From: Chamaecrista fasciculata
Taxonomy: Eukaryota > Streptophyta > Magnoliopsida > Fabales > Fabaceae
Direction: 5' to 3'
DNA: 64,000 bases
Assembly (NCBI GenBank): GCA_003254925.1
Contig: QANZ01020146.1
Span: 174,043 to 238,042 of the forward strand
Shown here: positions 14,211-25,377 of the stretch, piece by piece
Position numbering within the stretch: the first letter of the stretch is position 1
How the letters are laid out: the number at the start of each line of letters is the position of its first letter
Position numbers and translations under genes: made by a program
Notes under the pieces: model-generated
Database searches by the model: none
What the model saw: only the letters and a program-made list of their open reading frames with translations
Told to the model about the DNA's origin: nothing

Positions 14211-14437
14211 GCAATTAGAATCATTTTTGACAAGATCTAGAAGCATCTTGCTCGAAGACAATGGAATAATCAATGCGTTTGAAGCCTTTTTTTTTAAAAA
14301 AAGAAGTTAAATCTATTTTTAAAATTTTCATAAAACTATTTTTTTAATTGAAAGCTAATAAGAATTATAATAAAATTCATAAAAAAAACTATGTCCTTTT
14401 ATGTTGTTAATTTCACTAATTAAAACTTTGAGTGACA

Positions 14438-14548
14438 TTATTGGGAGGGCTTTGACTGTATTGTTTTTGAGGCACAAATGTGATTAATCTTCGCCTAAAC
14501 CATTACACGGATAGGCGAGGGAAACTCATGATTTAATCGAAAAAAAAA
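14438..14548 (+). mobile_element. 5'-truncated SINE copy
   Basis: The sequence tattgggagggctttgac through ggataggcgaggg to an A-tract matches the 3' half of the full SINE at 55709-55882 (ttgttgggagggctctgac ... agataggcgagga ... A-tail). The 5' tRNA-like part is missing. No target duplication was found. Confidence 0.55.
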
Positions 14549-14606
14549 CTTCATTTCAAATTTTACATTCAAACAACTATTATAAGTTAATATTGTTTTT
14601 ATATTA

Positions 14607-14985
14607 GATTAAAGTGCGCTTTTGGTCTTTTACTTTTAAAGAGTAATTTGTACCTTTGAATTTATCACATTTAGACTTAAAACAAGAAAGATATAACTAA
14701 TTTTACTCGTTTGACCGTGAAACGAACGACCCACTCCCATAGTCTAATTTGATATTATTTGTTGACAGTTAAACTAGATAGAGAAATAACTCTAAAAAAC
14801 AATACATGACTCTATATTCACCACGTTTGAACTTGGAGTGAGAGAGATATGATAATATTCGGTCGTTAGAATCAAAAAGTGCAATTTTTAAAAATTTATA
14901 GGATCAAAATTATAAAAAGAAATAATAATAAAGGACTAAATTGTAACCTACTCCAAATATAAAGGACCAAAAATACATTCTGACC
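14607..14985. mobile_element. Mutator-like MITE, 379 bp
   Basis: The left end gattaaagtgcgctttt and the right end (aaaatacattctgacc) are imperfect inverse copies. The flanking 9 bp tttatatta is exact at 14598-14606 and 14986-14994. The interior resembles the 9613 and 12590 elements (ccgtgaaacgaacgaccc, ttgttgacag). It is noncoding. Confidence 0.75.
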
Positions 14986-16142
14986 TTTATATTATAATAT
15001 CCAAACATAAAACATTTAATAAATAAAAATATTTTTTTAGACACCTATCCAAATAGATCATTGATACTAAAATTTTAAAAATTGATAAATAATTACATGC
15101 ATTTTTGTATGAGAAACATATTCTATTGTGTTAAGATGCCAAAGCCGCGAAACTCGAAACTCCAATAACATATAATATGAAGAGAATAACAACTAAAAAG
15201 AAATCCCCAGCCTATTAAACCTCAAAAAGACAAATGCAACCCAAAACCCAAATAATGGTTGAACAAAAGTCAATTCTTGAAGCAAAAGAAGAGAGAAAGT
15301 TGTCTTCAGTCTTCACATGAAAACATTCATTCAAAATTCATGCATCATTAACACACATAAGAAAGGAAAATAAAACAAAGTTTAGAGGCATATTTTGTCC
15401 ATTTTCACACCTTGGGCTTCATTTCTAGCACCCCTCTTTTTTTCTTTCTTTGTCTTTATATTAGGTGTTGCCGAAATAATTTAATTTCAAAAGTTTGGAC
15501 TACGAATAATTTTTCTTTAGTTTAATGGTCAGAGACAAATTAATTAGTTTTATTTCAAAATAAAAACCCGTCATAGAGAGTAAGTGCGTATTAGAAAACT
15601 TAACCAATAAAATTAAATCAATAAATATTTCACCTTGATAGTAGGAGATAGGAGTTTTTTTCTTTGGAAGTAACTAGCAAAATATATTATATAAAAGTCA
15701 AACGACACTTGTAAATGTTCAGAGAAATTTGAAACTGGTACAACAAATGAAGTATAAAAGTAAATATTGTTGAATGAGAACAAAAAGAATGCAAAAATAA
15801 GTCCTATACAAAAGAAATTTTGAGGATAAACAAATCTTATATGAAATAAATCTTTAAAATTCAAAGCATCAATAAATACAATGTCAAGAAGCTATTTAAT
15901 ATTCTGAGGACAGGAGTTGAACAAACATTTCTTAGAGCACAATGTTGTTATTATCTATTATGAGATTAAAGTTCTTTTATGATTATTTTTCAAAATTATG
16001 TTAAAATATAAATTAAGCAAAATAAGAATATCAATTACAATTTAAAAAATTGTATTCTAGCTATTTAATATTAGTTTTAAATAAATTTTATAAAAATATT
16101 AAAAAATTTAAATGCATCACAAGCCACTAATAGTAATAGGTA

Positions 16143-16190
16143 ATGACTGATTTATTTTTCAAGCCAAAAAAAAATGACTGATTTATTTTT
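16143..16190. mobile_element. micro-insertion: 14 bp with 17-bp target duplication
   Basis: atgactgatttattttt is present at 16143-16159 and 16174-16190, separated only by caagccaaaaaaaa. The insert has the form of a short 3' end plus A-tail (plus strand). Confidence 0.65.
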
Positions 16191-16419
16191 ACTTTTGGGT
16201 ATTCTCCAAAAAAAAATGAATTCGTATCACTATCAACTCCAAGAGGACTTATTTGACTTCAACTCCAAGAGGACTCATTTTCGTGTCAGACAAATTAGCA
16301 AGACAATCAGTTGTCAAGATAACGAATCTAGAAATCCAACTATAGCTACAACCATTTAAAGAATTGAAAATATAAATAATGTCATCTCAAAGCAACAATA
16401 AATATTTAATAAAACGCCG

Positions 16420-16780
16420 TCGTGGAAGCAGAACAAGAAACGACACCGTGGGAGTACCTGACCCAGAAAAAACGCCACTGAGCACCCAAAAACTAGAGCC
16501 AAACTAGGAAGCCGTCGTGGAAGCCAAAAGCCGCCATGGAAATCCTATTATAGGGCTGCCGCCGCAGAGAAAGCCAGACCAGATCGACGCCGTGGGAGCC
16601 CTGATCCAGAACGCCACTGCCACACAATCCTAGAAATAAAAAAACACTCTAATAAAGAGAAAGAGATCTTCACGGGGGAGAGATTTTCAATACTACCTAG
16701 ATGGAGGGCTACCACCGTTGTGTAGGAAAATAAAGGGGGGGCTACCACCGTTGAAACGGTGGTAGCCCGACGACTACTCT
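16420..16780. repeat. GC-rich block with repeated phrases and a perfect hairpin
   Basis: Phrases such as cgccgtcgtggaagc and acgccgtgggag recur. At about 16738-16767 gggctaccaccgtt is followed after GA by its exact reverse complement, a 14-bp stem with a two-base loop, and ggctaccaccgttg also occurs about 30 bp earlier. The composition is unlike the AT-rich surroundings and resembles the GC-rich leader of the copia element at 28.0-28.8 kb. I infer a retrotransposon leader remnant, without proof. Confidence 0.4.
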
Positions 16781-17219
16781 ACAAAGAGAAATGCTAGGAA
16801 GAGAGGACAGGTATCGCACACTTAATTACAATGGAAGAATTTATCAAAAAGATAACTATAGTCACACGATTTAAACTCGAAACTTTACTTAAGCGATGTG
16901 AACTCTATCACTTAAACTAATCCTTTAATATTTCTTAATTTGTCAAGGATAATGAAATCAGATCAGCAATACAAAAATAACATTTTCTAACGATTATTTA
17001 GTCTATTATTAATTTGGATCTCGTTAATTATTGAGACAATATTAAATTATTTTTATCAACATTCATATTAAAATTAATAAAAACAAATTCGAATTTAAGG
17101 ACAAGTATTAATATTTATCTTGTCCTTCAAATTAGACTTTAAGAACAAATATTAATGCTTATCATTTCAATGAGCAAGTGTCCACACTTTTCTTTTGAAA
17201 CTAGAAAAACTCTATCATA

Positions 17220-17312
17220 CAAAAGAAAAAGTATCATCACTGAAACTAATTTGAAACTTTAGTAGTTCACTTCTTTTCACAAAAGAAAAAGTATCATCAC
17301 TGAAACTAATTT
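17220..17312. repeat. 33-bp direct repeat, period 60
   Basis: caaaagaaaaagtatcatca plus the next 13 bases (through actaattt) are identical at 17220-17252 and 17280-17312. This looks like a local tandem duplication about 600 bp downstream of the Nudix stop codon. Confidence 0.8.
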
Positions 17313-17915
17313 TTCCGACTAAAAACATGTCTTATCATGGTAGACTTAAACTATGAAAAGATTGAAATGTAATTAATTTTTGGTGAGAATCATACAATAA
17401 TCCCTTAATCCATAGTTAGAGATTAATCCTCCCGAAATATAAAGATTATTGAAATAAATTTGGTCTCTACTAACAAAGTATTTTCTACACACATCTAAAA
17501 AAAATTGCCAAGTGTAAAAAACCTCAAAAACTTATACCAGACACATCTGAAAGAAAATATCTTAACAAAATTTTATTGGCACATCATATGATGCACATAA
17601 ACTATTTAAATGCATCATTTTACTTAAAACTTCAATAGTAACACCTTTCAATGTGCTAGTGATTTATGACTAAAGGTTAGAACAAACAGAGACATGCCAA
17701 TCTGGTGAACAAGTTGTATATCAAATTGTCTTCTATCCCCATTGTGAATGTGTGCATGAGAATGAACACTAACAAGCTAGCAAAATATTGGGTGATATCA
17801 CCAAGTTTCAGTGATATATATATTGATTATCACAACAGTTCAAACTAAGATTTTGAATCAAATAATAAAAACAAAGCTGTGTTAAAATAATATCATTTTC
17901 TTCTGCTTATATGTT

Positions 17916-20580
17916 TTATAGAGAATTACATCTCTTCAGGCCCCCAGCATTCAAGTACAAGTAAAATTTCTTCCCAGAGAAGTTTGAAGAAGTAGGCACT
18001 GGAGTAAACCCAGAATAATGTCCATCAATCTTTGCCAAGCATATATCATTCATGTATTTCAAAAGGTCATGCTTTTTTATGAACGGCTGAGCGGCATATT
18101 CCTCAAATGGCATCCACTGCAGTAAGGGAAGAGCATTGGGAATAAGAAGATTTTTCGGAGACCAAACCAGCCATAAAGAATAAAATACACATGTTGCTAG
18201 ATTCTACTAAGGAATGTGTTTGACTTGGACTTATTTATTGATTAAAGCAAGCAGTTTGGGAAAAGAAGGCATGACTGTACTTCAACTAGAAATTTATGTA
18301 TGTACCTTCGATGCTTCTATCTCAAGTTCCTGTACATGGATGTCAGAAGAAAGGGGGTGCATCATGCATATGAAGAATAGATCCGACTTCTCGAAGAAAG
18401 ACTTGTGACTTTGTCTGTCGATCAGATAAAAAAAGAAAGGAATATTTATAGACTTATAGTCATCCAAATTGTAAACTCATAGATATCAAAGAAAATTTGA
18501 GAAGTTTCTAATTGTTCAAAAGTTAAACGTACAATATGTACATGTGGAATTACATATTTTCCCAATGACCTAGATAGTGCTTAGACGCATTTGTAAGTTA
18601 CAATATTTTTAAATGACTATGTAAAAACAAGTATGGACCTAGCAGTTGGTGTATATATGGATGATTAAGAACTCTCTTTTGTCCCTTGAGAACATGAAAT
18701 GATAGAATTTTATGTAAACATGCTACCTGAAGGCTAATATTTCCACGAATTCTGTGTCAACCTGAAAAATTGAGAACAAAAAAACATGAGGCGTATATAG
18801 CATTACAAAGATAAACTTCATCTACAATTCATTGGTATTACAATGAGATTACTTACTCCTGTTTCTTCTTTGACCTCTCTTACTGCTGCTGCACATATAT
18901 CTTCTCCCTAAATGAACTTGAATGAGTAGATTATATATATACACAGCATAGCTTCTATGAAATTCGCTAGATAGCTACCTGATCAACAACTCCGGTTGGG
19001 AATTTCCAGACTCCAGTTCCCCGAAATGGTCCACTTTTTTCTTGGACCACTAAGACCTAAGATCATTATGAAACAGAAAATGTAACACTAAGGCCAAATT
19101 ACTGAACAGAACTAATTTTGAAGACTTTTTGCAGTGAGAAACTCTACTAGTTTTCCAACAAACATGCTATAACTCAAATCACACAGAAGAATGGGCTGAT
19201 TTACATGAAAATAGAGTGAAAAACAAAAAACAAAGAAATGTGAACAGATCAAGGTGAGCATGAGTGCTTTTAAGCATGTATTAGAGTGGTCTTTCTAATT
19301 TTTAAAGAAGCCACAAAGAATATGACCAAGGAACGAGCAGCAATATCTCAAACTAAATGGGAGTTTTCAATTGACCAGTTGGATTGATTGTGCAGCTGCA
19401 TAACTTGGTGACAAATAGTGGTAAAATACCTCTCGTTTTTCATTCATGATAAAGGCACCAATACCCACTTGGTGGGTGGCGTTAGCTGGAATAGTATTTC
19501 CACTTTCAGGAATCCAATAAACAAGCATTAAATATTTTGGTTCTGCATGGTGGAACCAAAAACCTTCCTGTTCAGAGGAGCCAGAGAACCAATAGTTAAT
19601 TGACAAAATATGCAGCACGTGATGAACTAAGTCATACTGAAGTTTATGTCGATCTAACTTCTTAGGTGCAACGATTATTAATACAAGAAGCAATAAAGTC
19701 ACCTTAACCAAAGATTCAACAAGACTGACAAGATGTATAGGTAACTTTATCCAAACTCCTTTCTTGCCCTGCAAGACAAAGTTGATTTATCAGCTTAGTT
19801 GAACAAAGACAGTGATTGATTGTTGATTCCCCGAGTAAGCATAATATTATGCAAAAAGAATGGTATTTGATATGATGTCCTGGTCTTGGTACAAAAGTTT
19901 AGCTGTATATACCTGCCACTTTTTTTGTGTTGTGGTTTAATTACAAAGAAGAATACCAAAAATATTGGAAATTTATCAGAGTGAACTTTGCACACCACAA
20001 AACTGAGAGGAAGAGATGAACCAATTGTATATAATGAATGGCAGGAAATAATTTACATCAGCTTCTAACAAATAAAAATTTAAAATTACTTGAAACTACA
20101 TTGTAGAGAGTGTCAATGTGTGACTATGAAAGAAGAAACATAGTTTACACCAAACACCAATAACGAAAAAATCCAGCAAAACTACATTTAGAGAGTGTGC
20201 TTGTTCTCTTGCCTTCTAACAGTCTGGGTAATTATTTATGGAAAAAAGGCCTTCTGTCTGATCTTTTGGGGCACAAGCATGTATCTATGAAAATAATGAA
20301 ATCACAGTATTCAACTAGTATGATAAACTACCAGCTTTTTCCAGTGTGAAATTGAAGCTCTCAGAATCGAAACGAAGGTTGTAGAATCCATAGACTCGTC
20401 CATTTCCACAATAACACCACCATGGTCATCATTTGTTGAAGTTAGTAGCTTAATCTCTCCTACTTCCTCATTGGGAGCCACTTGTGCAGAACTTGGTGGT
20501 GAACTTGTTGAGGCTGACATAGACTGAACAGGAATAGGAGTTTCCACACTAATATTGACTGCCAGGGGAACAGGAATCAT
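17916..20580 (-). CDS. Nudix hydrolase (plant NUDT2/NUDT8-like group), 308 aa, eight coding exons
   Basis: Exons, minus strand: 20580-20332, 19768-19703, 19567-19430, 19056-18979, 18907-18857, 18761-18727, 18414-18306, 18116-17916. All junctions are GT..AG and keep frame. Residues 40-105 form the plant-specific N-terminal region (VIVEMDESMDST, then LGKKGVWIKLPI). Residues 106-151 lead into the Nudix fold, and the Nudix box runs from G173 through E179 and R187-E-V-K-E-E-T-G194, matching GX5EX7REUXEEXGU with all metal-binding acids present. The C-terminal exon ends GGLKRCNSL. Such enzymes hydrolyse nucleoside diphosphates linked to another moiety (ADP-ribose, NADH, CoA or ppGpp depending on member); the substrate cannot be told from sequence. 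The start at 20580 is the first ATG of the frame. The leader is probably spliced from near 21310, and a longer N-terminus, such as a plastid transit peptide, is not excluded. Confidence 0.9.
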
Positions 20581-21638
20581 TAGATCCAAAACAAAAAAAA
20601 AAAACTAGTTCAATTTTGGAGACACTATTGCTAGCCCTTTGCCAAACTATATTATTGAGCATTCTCTTCGTATCAAATAACAACAGAGTTTAAACAACTG
20701 CTATTAGTCCTCGTTAGTAGTAACTCCTTCTCCTACATGATTAAATTTTAGAAATATGCATGAGACACTCAATTCAAATAGAATATCACAAGCTTCAGAG
20801 CTGTTCTGTAACAAAATAATCCAAAAGGGGATATTATCATAAGCTTCAGAGAGTAAGTGACATACTAAGAGAACAGTTCAGTTTGAAATTCATGCTCACA
20901 GAGCAAGTATATATATGAAGTGTCACAGAAGGATACAAGCTTACTGAAAGGAATATGAGATGTGCTATGAATTTAAAGAAGAAATAGAGCAGGAAATCGC
21001 ATGCTTGCCAAAATAGTGGTTTGAAGCTAAAGACAATTAGAGAGTGCACTGTGTCTGTCTCCGGACTGGGAAAAAAGTGATTGAGAAACCCAAAAGTTCG
21101 AAGCAAATTGAATGTGGTTAAAATCTAAAACTGTGAGAGCAAAAAGGCCTGTTTAGGAACTCGAAATTTGGTTTCAATCAATCAGACAAAAAGGGGCATC
21201 GAAAAAGACGCGAAACAAAAATTCCACACCAAAGCAACAAAAAAACAAGATTCAGAAACAAAAACAAAAAAAAAAAAAAGGTCGTTGGCGTTCACTAGTC
21301 ACTACCTTGCGAGGCTGCTATTCTCTGCTCGAAGATATGAAACGCAGGGCATTAGCGAGAGATGGGGGATTGGTGGTAGTAATGGAGAAGACGATCGACA
21401 ACTTGGGCAGCGATATTTGCAACTTAGCATCCTATTCCTATTATTGTTGTCATTATTGTTGTTGTTGCGTGTGAACCTAATCCCACAAGCCTACAATAGA
21501 ACAGTAATTTCCAATAATAATAATAACAAAAACAGTAATTAAACTTACTATTTCATATTGGCTATTAAAAACTTACTATTTCATCCTCGTGAGTCAATAA
21601 TTTAATTCTTAAAAAATGAAAATAGATGATTCAATTTT
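20581..21638. other. probable 5' leader and promoter region of the Nudix gene
   Basis: On the minus strand a donor-like aag|gtagtg near 21305 could close a first exon that joins the coding exon at about 20580. Its only short open frame (starting near 21353) has no transit-peptide character, so it is treated as untranslated. Otherwise the stretch is AT-rich without a recognisable element. Confidence 0.35.
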
Positions 21639-22043
21639 AGCTAATGTGCACTTTTGGTCCCATAATTTTGGCAAATGTCTCAATTTGGTTTCATACTTTT
21701 TTGTTGTAATTTTGGTCTCATAACTTCTGAAAACGTCCCATCGTTTGTCTCAAGCTGATTTTCATCTATTTTCTGCCGTTAAAGATGATATGACATATTG
21801 AGTTGAATGATGACGTGACAAATATGAGTGAAGTGGATTTAACGGAAGATAATGGATGGAAATCAGTTTGGAACCAACGAAGAGATGTTTTTAAAAGTTA
21901 TGGGACCAAAATTGCAACAAAAAAGTTTTGGGACCAAATTGAGACCTTTGTCAAAGTTATGCGACCAAAATTGCAACAAAAAAAATTATAGGATCAAATT
22001 GAGACTTTTGTCAAAGTTATGGGACCAAAAGTGCACTTTAGCC
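21639..22043. mobile_element. Mutator-like MITE, 405 bp (AAAGTGCACTTTTGGTCCC family)
   Basis: The left end agctaatgtgcacttttgg and the right end (ccaaaagtgcactttagcc) are inverted. Internally, ttttggtcccata-type phrases appear three times inverted in the right half. The flanks ttcaatttt and tttaatttt form a 9-bp duplication with one mismatch. A relative with the same ends and core (tgccgttaaagatgat) is at 45551-45880. It is noncoding. Confidence 0.75.
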
Positions 22044-22360
22044 TTTAATTTTTAATTTTTTACAACCGTTGATTATTTAGTTCTTCAGATGTTATCTCTT
22101 AATTGACACGATAATATGAATCTGACGTGATTCTTTTAAATTCTATGGTAGCATCTAGCTCCTTTAAATTCTTCAATTAATTACTTGAAAAATCAAACAT
22201 AAACTTATATTGAAGTAATTAGTTGACCTTTGTAATTATTCAAGAATTAAATATTATATTTCTATTGAGTGAAAATTAAATGACCAAATAGTAAGTTTTT
22301 TTATTAATTTATTAATTTTTTACTGTTTACATATATTTTTAATTAACTTTTATAATTCTA

Positions 22361-23969
22361 GGCAAAACACTCTTTTGTGCCCCTAACGTTTGCAGTAATT
22401 TTCAGTTATGCCCCTAACGTTTCATTTTGTTCAAGCGTGCCCTCAATGTGAAACTAACGTTTCAATTATGCCCCCAATTTTGACTCAATGCCCATGTGGC
22501 AATTTTTTTTTACTTATGTGTCATTTTTTTGGTCTGGCGTGGCATAATGACTGGACATTCATATTTTTTTTTCCACTGTGGTATGATGACTGGATTTACA
22601 TTTTTGAACATAAAAATTGAGTAAACTAGCAAATCAATCCCTGGATTTACATTTTTCATCATCTTCATTCATTTTAGTCCAAAATCCTCAAAATAAAATT
22701 GTAAAGTGTCCCAAAACTCTTCCAAATATTTTAATTTAGTCCTTAAAAGTATTAAAAACCCTAAAATCTAAACCCCTAAACCCAAAACCCCAAAACCCAA
22801 AACCTCAAAACTCCAAACCCCAAACTTCAAACACAATATTCAAAAATTAAAAATATTATCATAAAAAATTAGAAATGAAGATAATGATGATAATGATGAA
22901 TATGAAGATGAAAATTAGAAAAAAAATTTTGCGGAAGCCATAGAAGTCGAAGATGGTGTTGTTGCGGTTAATGACGTTGACGGTGGGGACGGCCGGACGG
23001 CGGCGTCCCAGTGGCCGGAGATGACGAGAATGGAATTAGGGCGGCGAGGATAGAATTGCTTCCACGACTTCAAGAAGTTCCTCGCCGGAATAGATTCGTC
23101 GATCGGCAGTTTCGGAGATCCATGGGATATGGAAAACGTATCCTTCAATTCCTTGATTTTCGTCTCTTATTGTGGGCTTTAAGGAAGAATCTTCCCTCGC
23201 TCGAAATCTCACTAATTCGTACATCACTTCATCATCATCGAGAGTGAAATGGAAATGGAAATGGGATTTGGGGTTTGAAGTTTGGGGTGTGGAGTTTTTG
23301 GGTTTTGGGGTTTTGAGTTTTTAATATTTTTAAAGACTAAATTAGAATGTTTGGAAGAGTTTTGGGACACTTTACAATTTTATTTTGAGGATTTGAGACT
23401 AAAATGAATGAAAATGATGAAAAGAGGGGGAATTGAGAATAATGGGATAAGAATGGGTGAGAGACCTAATTGCTCAAATTAAATTTTTTAAGGTTTAGGG
23501 TTTTAGGGTTTAGAATTTTAGAGTTTAGAGTTTAGGGTTTATAGTTTTAAGGTTTAGAGTTTAGATTTTAGGGTTTTTAATACTTTTAAGGACTAAATTG
23601 AAATGTTTGGAAGAGTTTTGGGACACTTTACAATTTTATTTTGAGGATTTGGGACTAAAATGAATGAAGATGATGAAAAATGTAAATCCAGGGACTGATT
23701 TGCTAGTTTACTCAATTTTTATGTTCAAAAATGTAAATCCAGTCATCATGTCACGGTGGAAAAAAAAATATGAATGTCCAGTCATTATGCCACGTCAGAC
23801 CAAAAAAATGACACATAAGTAAAAAAATTGTCACATGGGCATTGAGTCAAAATTGGGGGCATAATTGAAACGTTAGTTTCACATTGAGGGCACGCTTGAA
23901 CAAAATGAAACGTTAGGGGCATAACTGAAAATCACTGCAAACGTTAGGGGCACAAAAGGGTGTTTTGCC
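22361..23969. mobile_element. Pack-MULE, 1609 bp, carrying a DOPA dioxygenase gene fragment
   Basis: The ends ggcaaaacactcttttgtgc and their near complement at the right are flanked by an exact 9-bp duplication, ataattcta, at 22352-22360 and 23970-23978. The inverted arms are long, about 400 bp each (roughly 22361-22760 and 23570-23969). Part of the right arm is duplicated inside at about 23320-23430. The arms frame a GC-rich segment at about 22925-23230 that is a captured host-gene fragment (next entry). No transposase is encoded. Ends of the same family flank a second element at 50567-51224. Confidence 0.85.
22926..23148 (-). pseudogene. captured fragment of 4,5-DOPA dioxygenase extradiol (LigB/DODA family) exon 1
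   Basis: From the ATG at 23148 the frame reads MKDTFSISHGSPKLPIDES, then ARNFLKSWKQFYPRRP and ILVISGHWDAAV, which are the N-terminal signatures of plant LigB-type DOPA dioxygenases, including the HGSP and SGHWD motifs with metal-binding His. The match then shifts frame near 22985: a different frame continues VPTVNVINRNN and TIFDFYGF, the family's next segment. The fragment is therefore frameshifted and truncated after about 75 codons and cannot make an enzyme. It lies wholly inside the Mutator-like element, so it is a transduplicated copy of a gene located elsewhere. Confidence 0.75.
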
Positions 23970-23978
23970 ATAATTCTA

Positions 23979-24896
23979 ATATTTATAATTCAATTTTTAT
24001 TTGTAAATTGATAAATAACCATAAGAATTTTGTCTCTCAAACACGGTAATAAACAAAAATATTAGCTAAAATTATTGAATATTTAATAAGTATCTAAGTA
24101 AACAAAACTTTACAATATTTCTTTTTTTTTTGGAAAAAAAATTATATCTTCTTTAAATTAAAATTAAAACAAAATTTTATAATTTCAAGAAAATTTCATA
24201 TATTTTGATCACTTAAAGTTTTCTATTAAAAATCAACAATAATTTTACAAGTGATCGACGAACTACACTCTAAATATTATTAAAAAGAAATTAAAATTGT
24301 AATGCTACCACATAATCACAAAAGGTAAAAGGGGGGCACACGTCAATCATCCTTTATCATTCATTTATTCATACACACTTGCTGCAACTTTAACCACCCA
24401 ACCAAATAAATAGATACAAAACACTTTGTATATAAAATAAGAATAGCCGCAAACAGTAGGAGCATGGTTCTTGGAATTAGCTTTCATGTTGAATTGTTGA
24501 TCAATTATGAAACCACCTACAATAAAATAAATAGATCACAAAACCAGTAGTCAATCCTTTCATTTTCAATGTACTTGTTTTCTCTCTTAAGAAAATTGTT
24601 TTCTTCTCCCTTTTTTAAGAACGTCAACATCTCCCAAGTTAAAAACTTACAAAACACTTCACAAATTACATCAATACAAGATTAAGAAACCAAATCATCA
24701 ATCTCATATATATGAAAAGAGGAAAAACAAATTATCAGGAAGCATAGCAATTAGGAGACCTGACCCAAGATCTTCAGAGAAGCCGACTCACATTCATGGG
24801 TGCATTATCTCATTTGCTTTAATGAGCATGTTCAACCAAAGGACATAATATGATTCAGAGTATCTCCCAACAACATTCATAGATCAAACAAGTATA
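23979..24896. other. intergenic, no gene
   Basis: AT-rich sequence between the Pack-MULE and the copia LTR. No exon, RNA gene or clear repeat was recognised. Confidence 0.5.
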
Positions 24897-25249
24897 TGAG
24901 AACGCGGAATATAGAGAAGAATAGATGAACACAAACAATTTATCCTGGTTCGGTCAGCGTGACCCCAAGAACAAGGAACTTCACGCAAAGAATATGAGAA
25001 TACAATAACCTGATGAATGAATCACCTCTCAAGTCTTCCCTCCATCATTAACTACTAGTCTATTTATAGGCATCCCAAACCCTAGATCCACAAGGATTAC
25101 TTAACCTAAGCCCAATAGGCCCAAATACCTAATTCCTTAGCCACCAAGGATTCTATCCCAAAATATATGGTAACTAATTGAGATACAAGTCACATAAAAG
25201 ATTACACAAAATATCCCAAATCTTAACCAATAAGATTATAATCTTTACA
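24897..25249 (-). repeat. 3' LTR of the copia element
   Basis: It runs TG..CA (plus-strand tgagaacgcgg ... taatctttaca), about 353 bp. Its right-hand 83 bp (25167-25249) match 28770-28852 at about 81 positions. The left boundary rests on the terminal dinucleotide only. Confidence 0.65.
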
Positions 25250-25261
25250 AATCTTCCCCTT
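25250..25261 (-). other. polypurine tract
   Basis: Minus-strand aaggggaagatt lies immediately before the LTR start TGTAAAG. This is the expected position and composition for plus-strand priming and fixes the element's orientation. Confidence 0.75.
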
Positions 25262-25377
25262 GACTTGAATTTCTGTACAAGTCTCCTAGACGACTACAAA
25301 TCTTCCCCTACACTTGAACTCCCTTCTTCAACACGAACACTTCCTTGTCTTGCCGCTCGCCCCCGAGCATCCTGGTA

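Larger units (their letters stand above)
14995..17915. other. intergenic region with repeat debris, no gene
   Basis: No exon could be supported. The region holds a micro-insertion (16143-16190), a GC-richer block with a perfect hairpin (16420-16780) and a 33-bp direct repeat (17220-17312), each listed separately. The remainder is AT-rich. Confidence 0.5.

Noticed and set aside
21168..21542. 124-codon plus-strand frame (Lys/Gln-rich start, Leu-rich end)
   Set aside because: Low-complexity translation of A-rich and TTG-rich DNA overlapping the probable Nudix leader on the other strand; no family resemblance.
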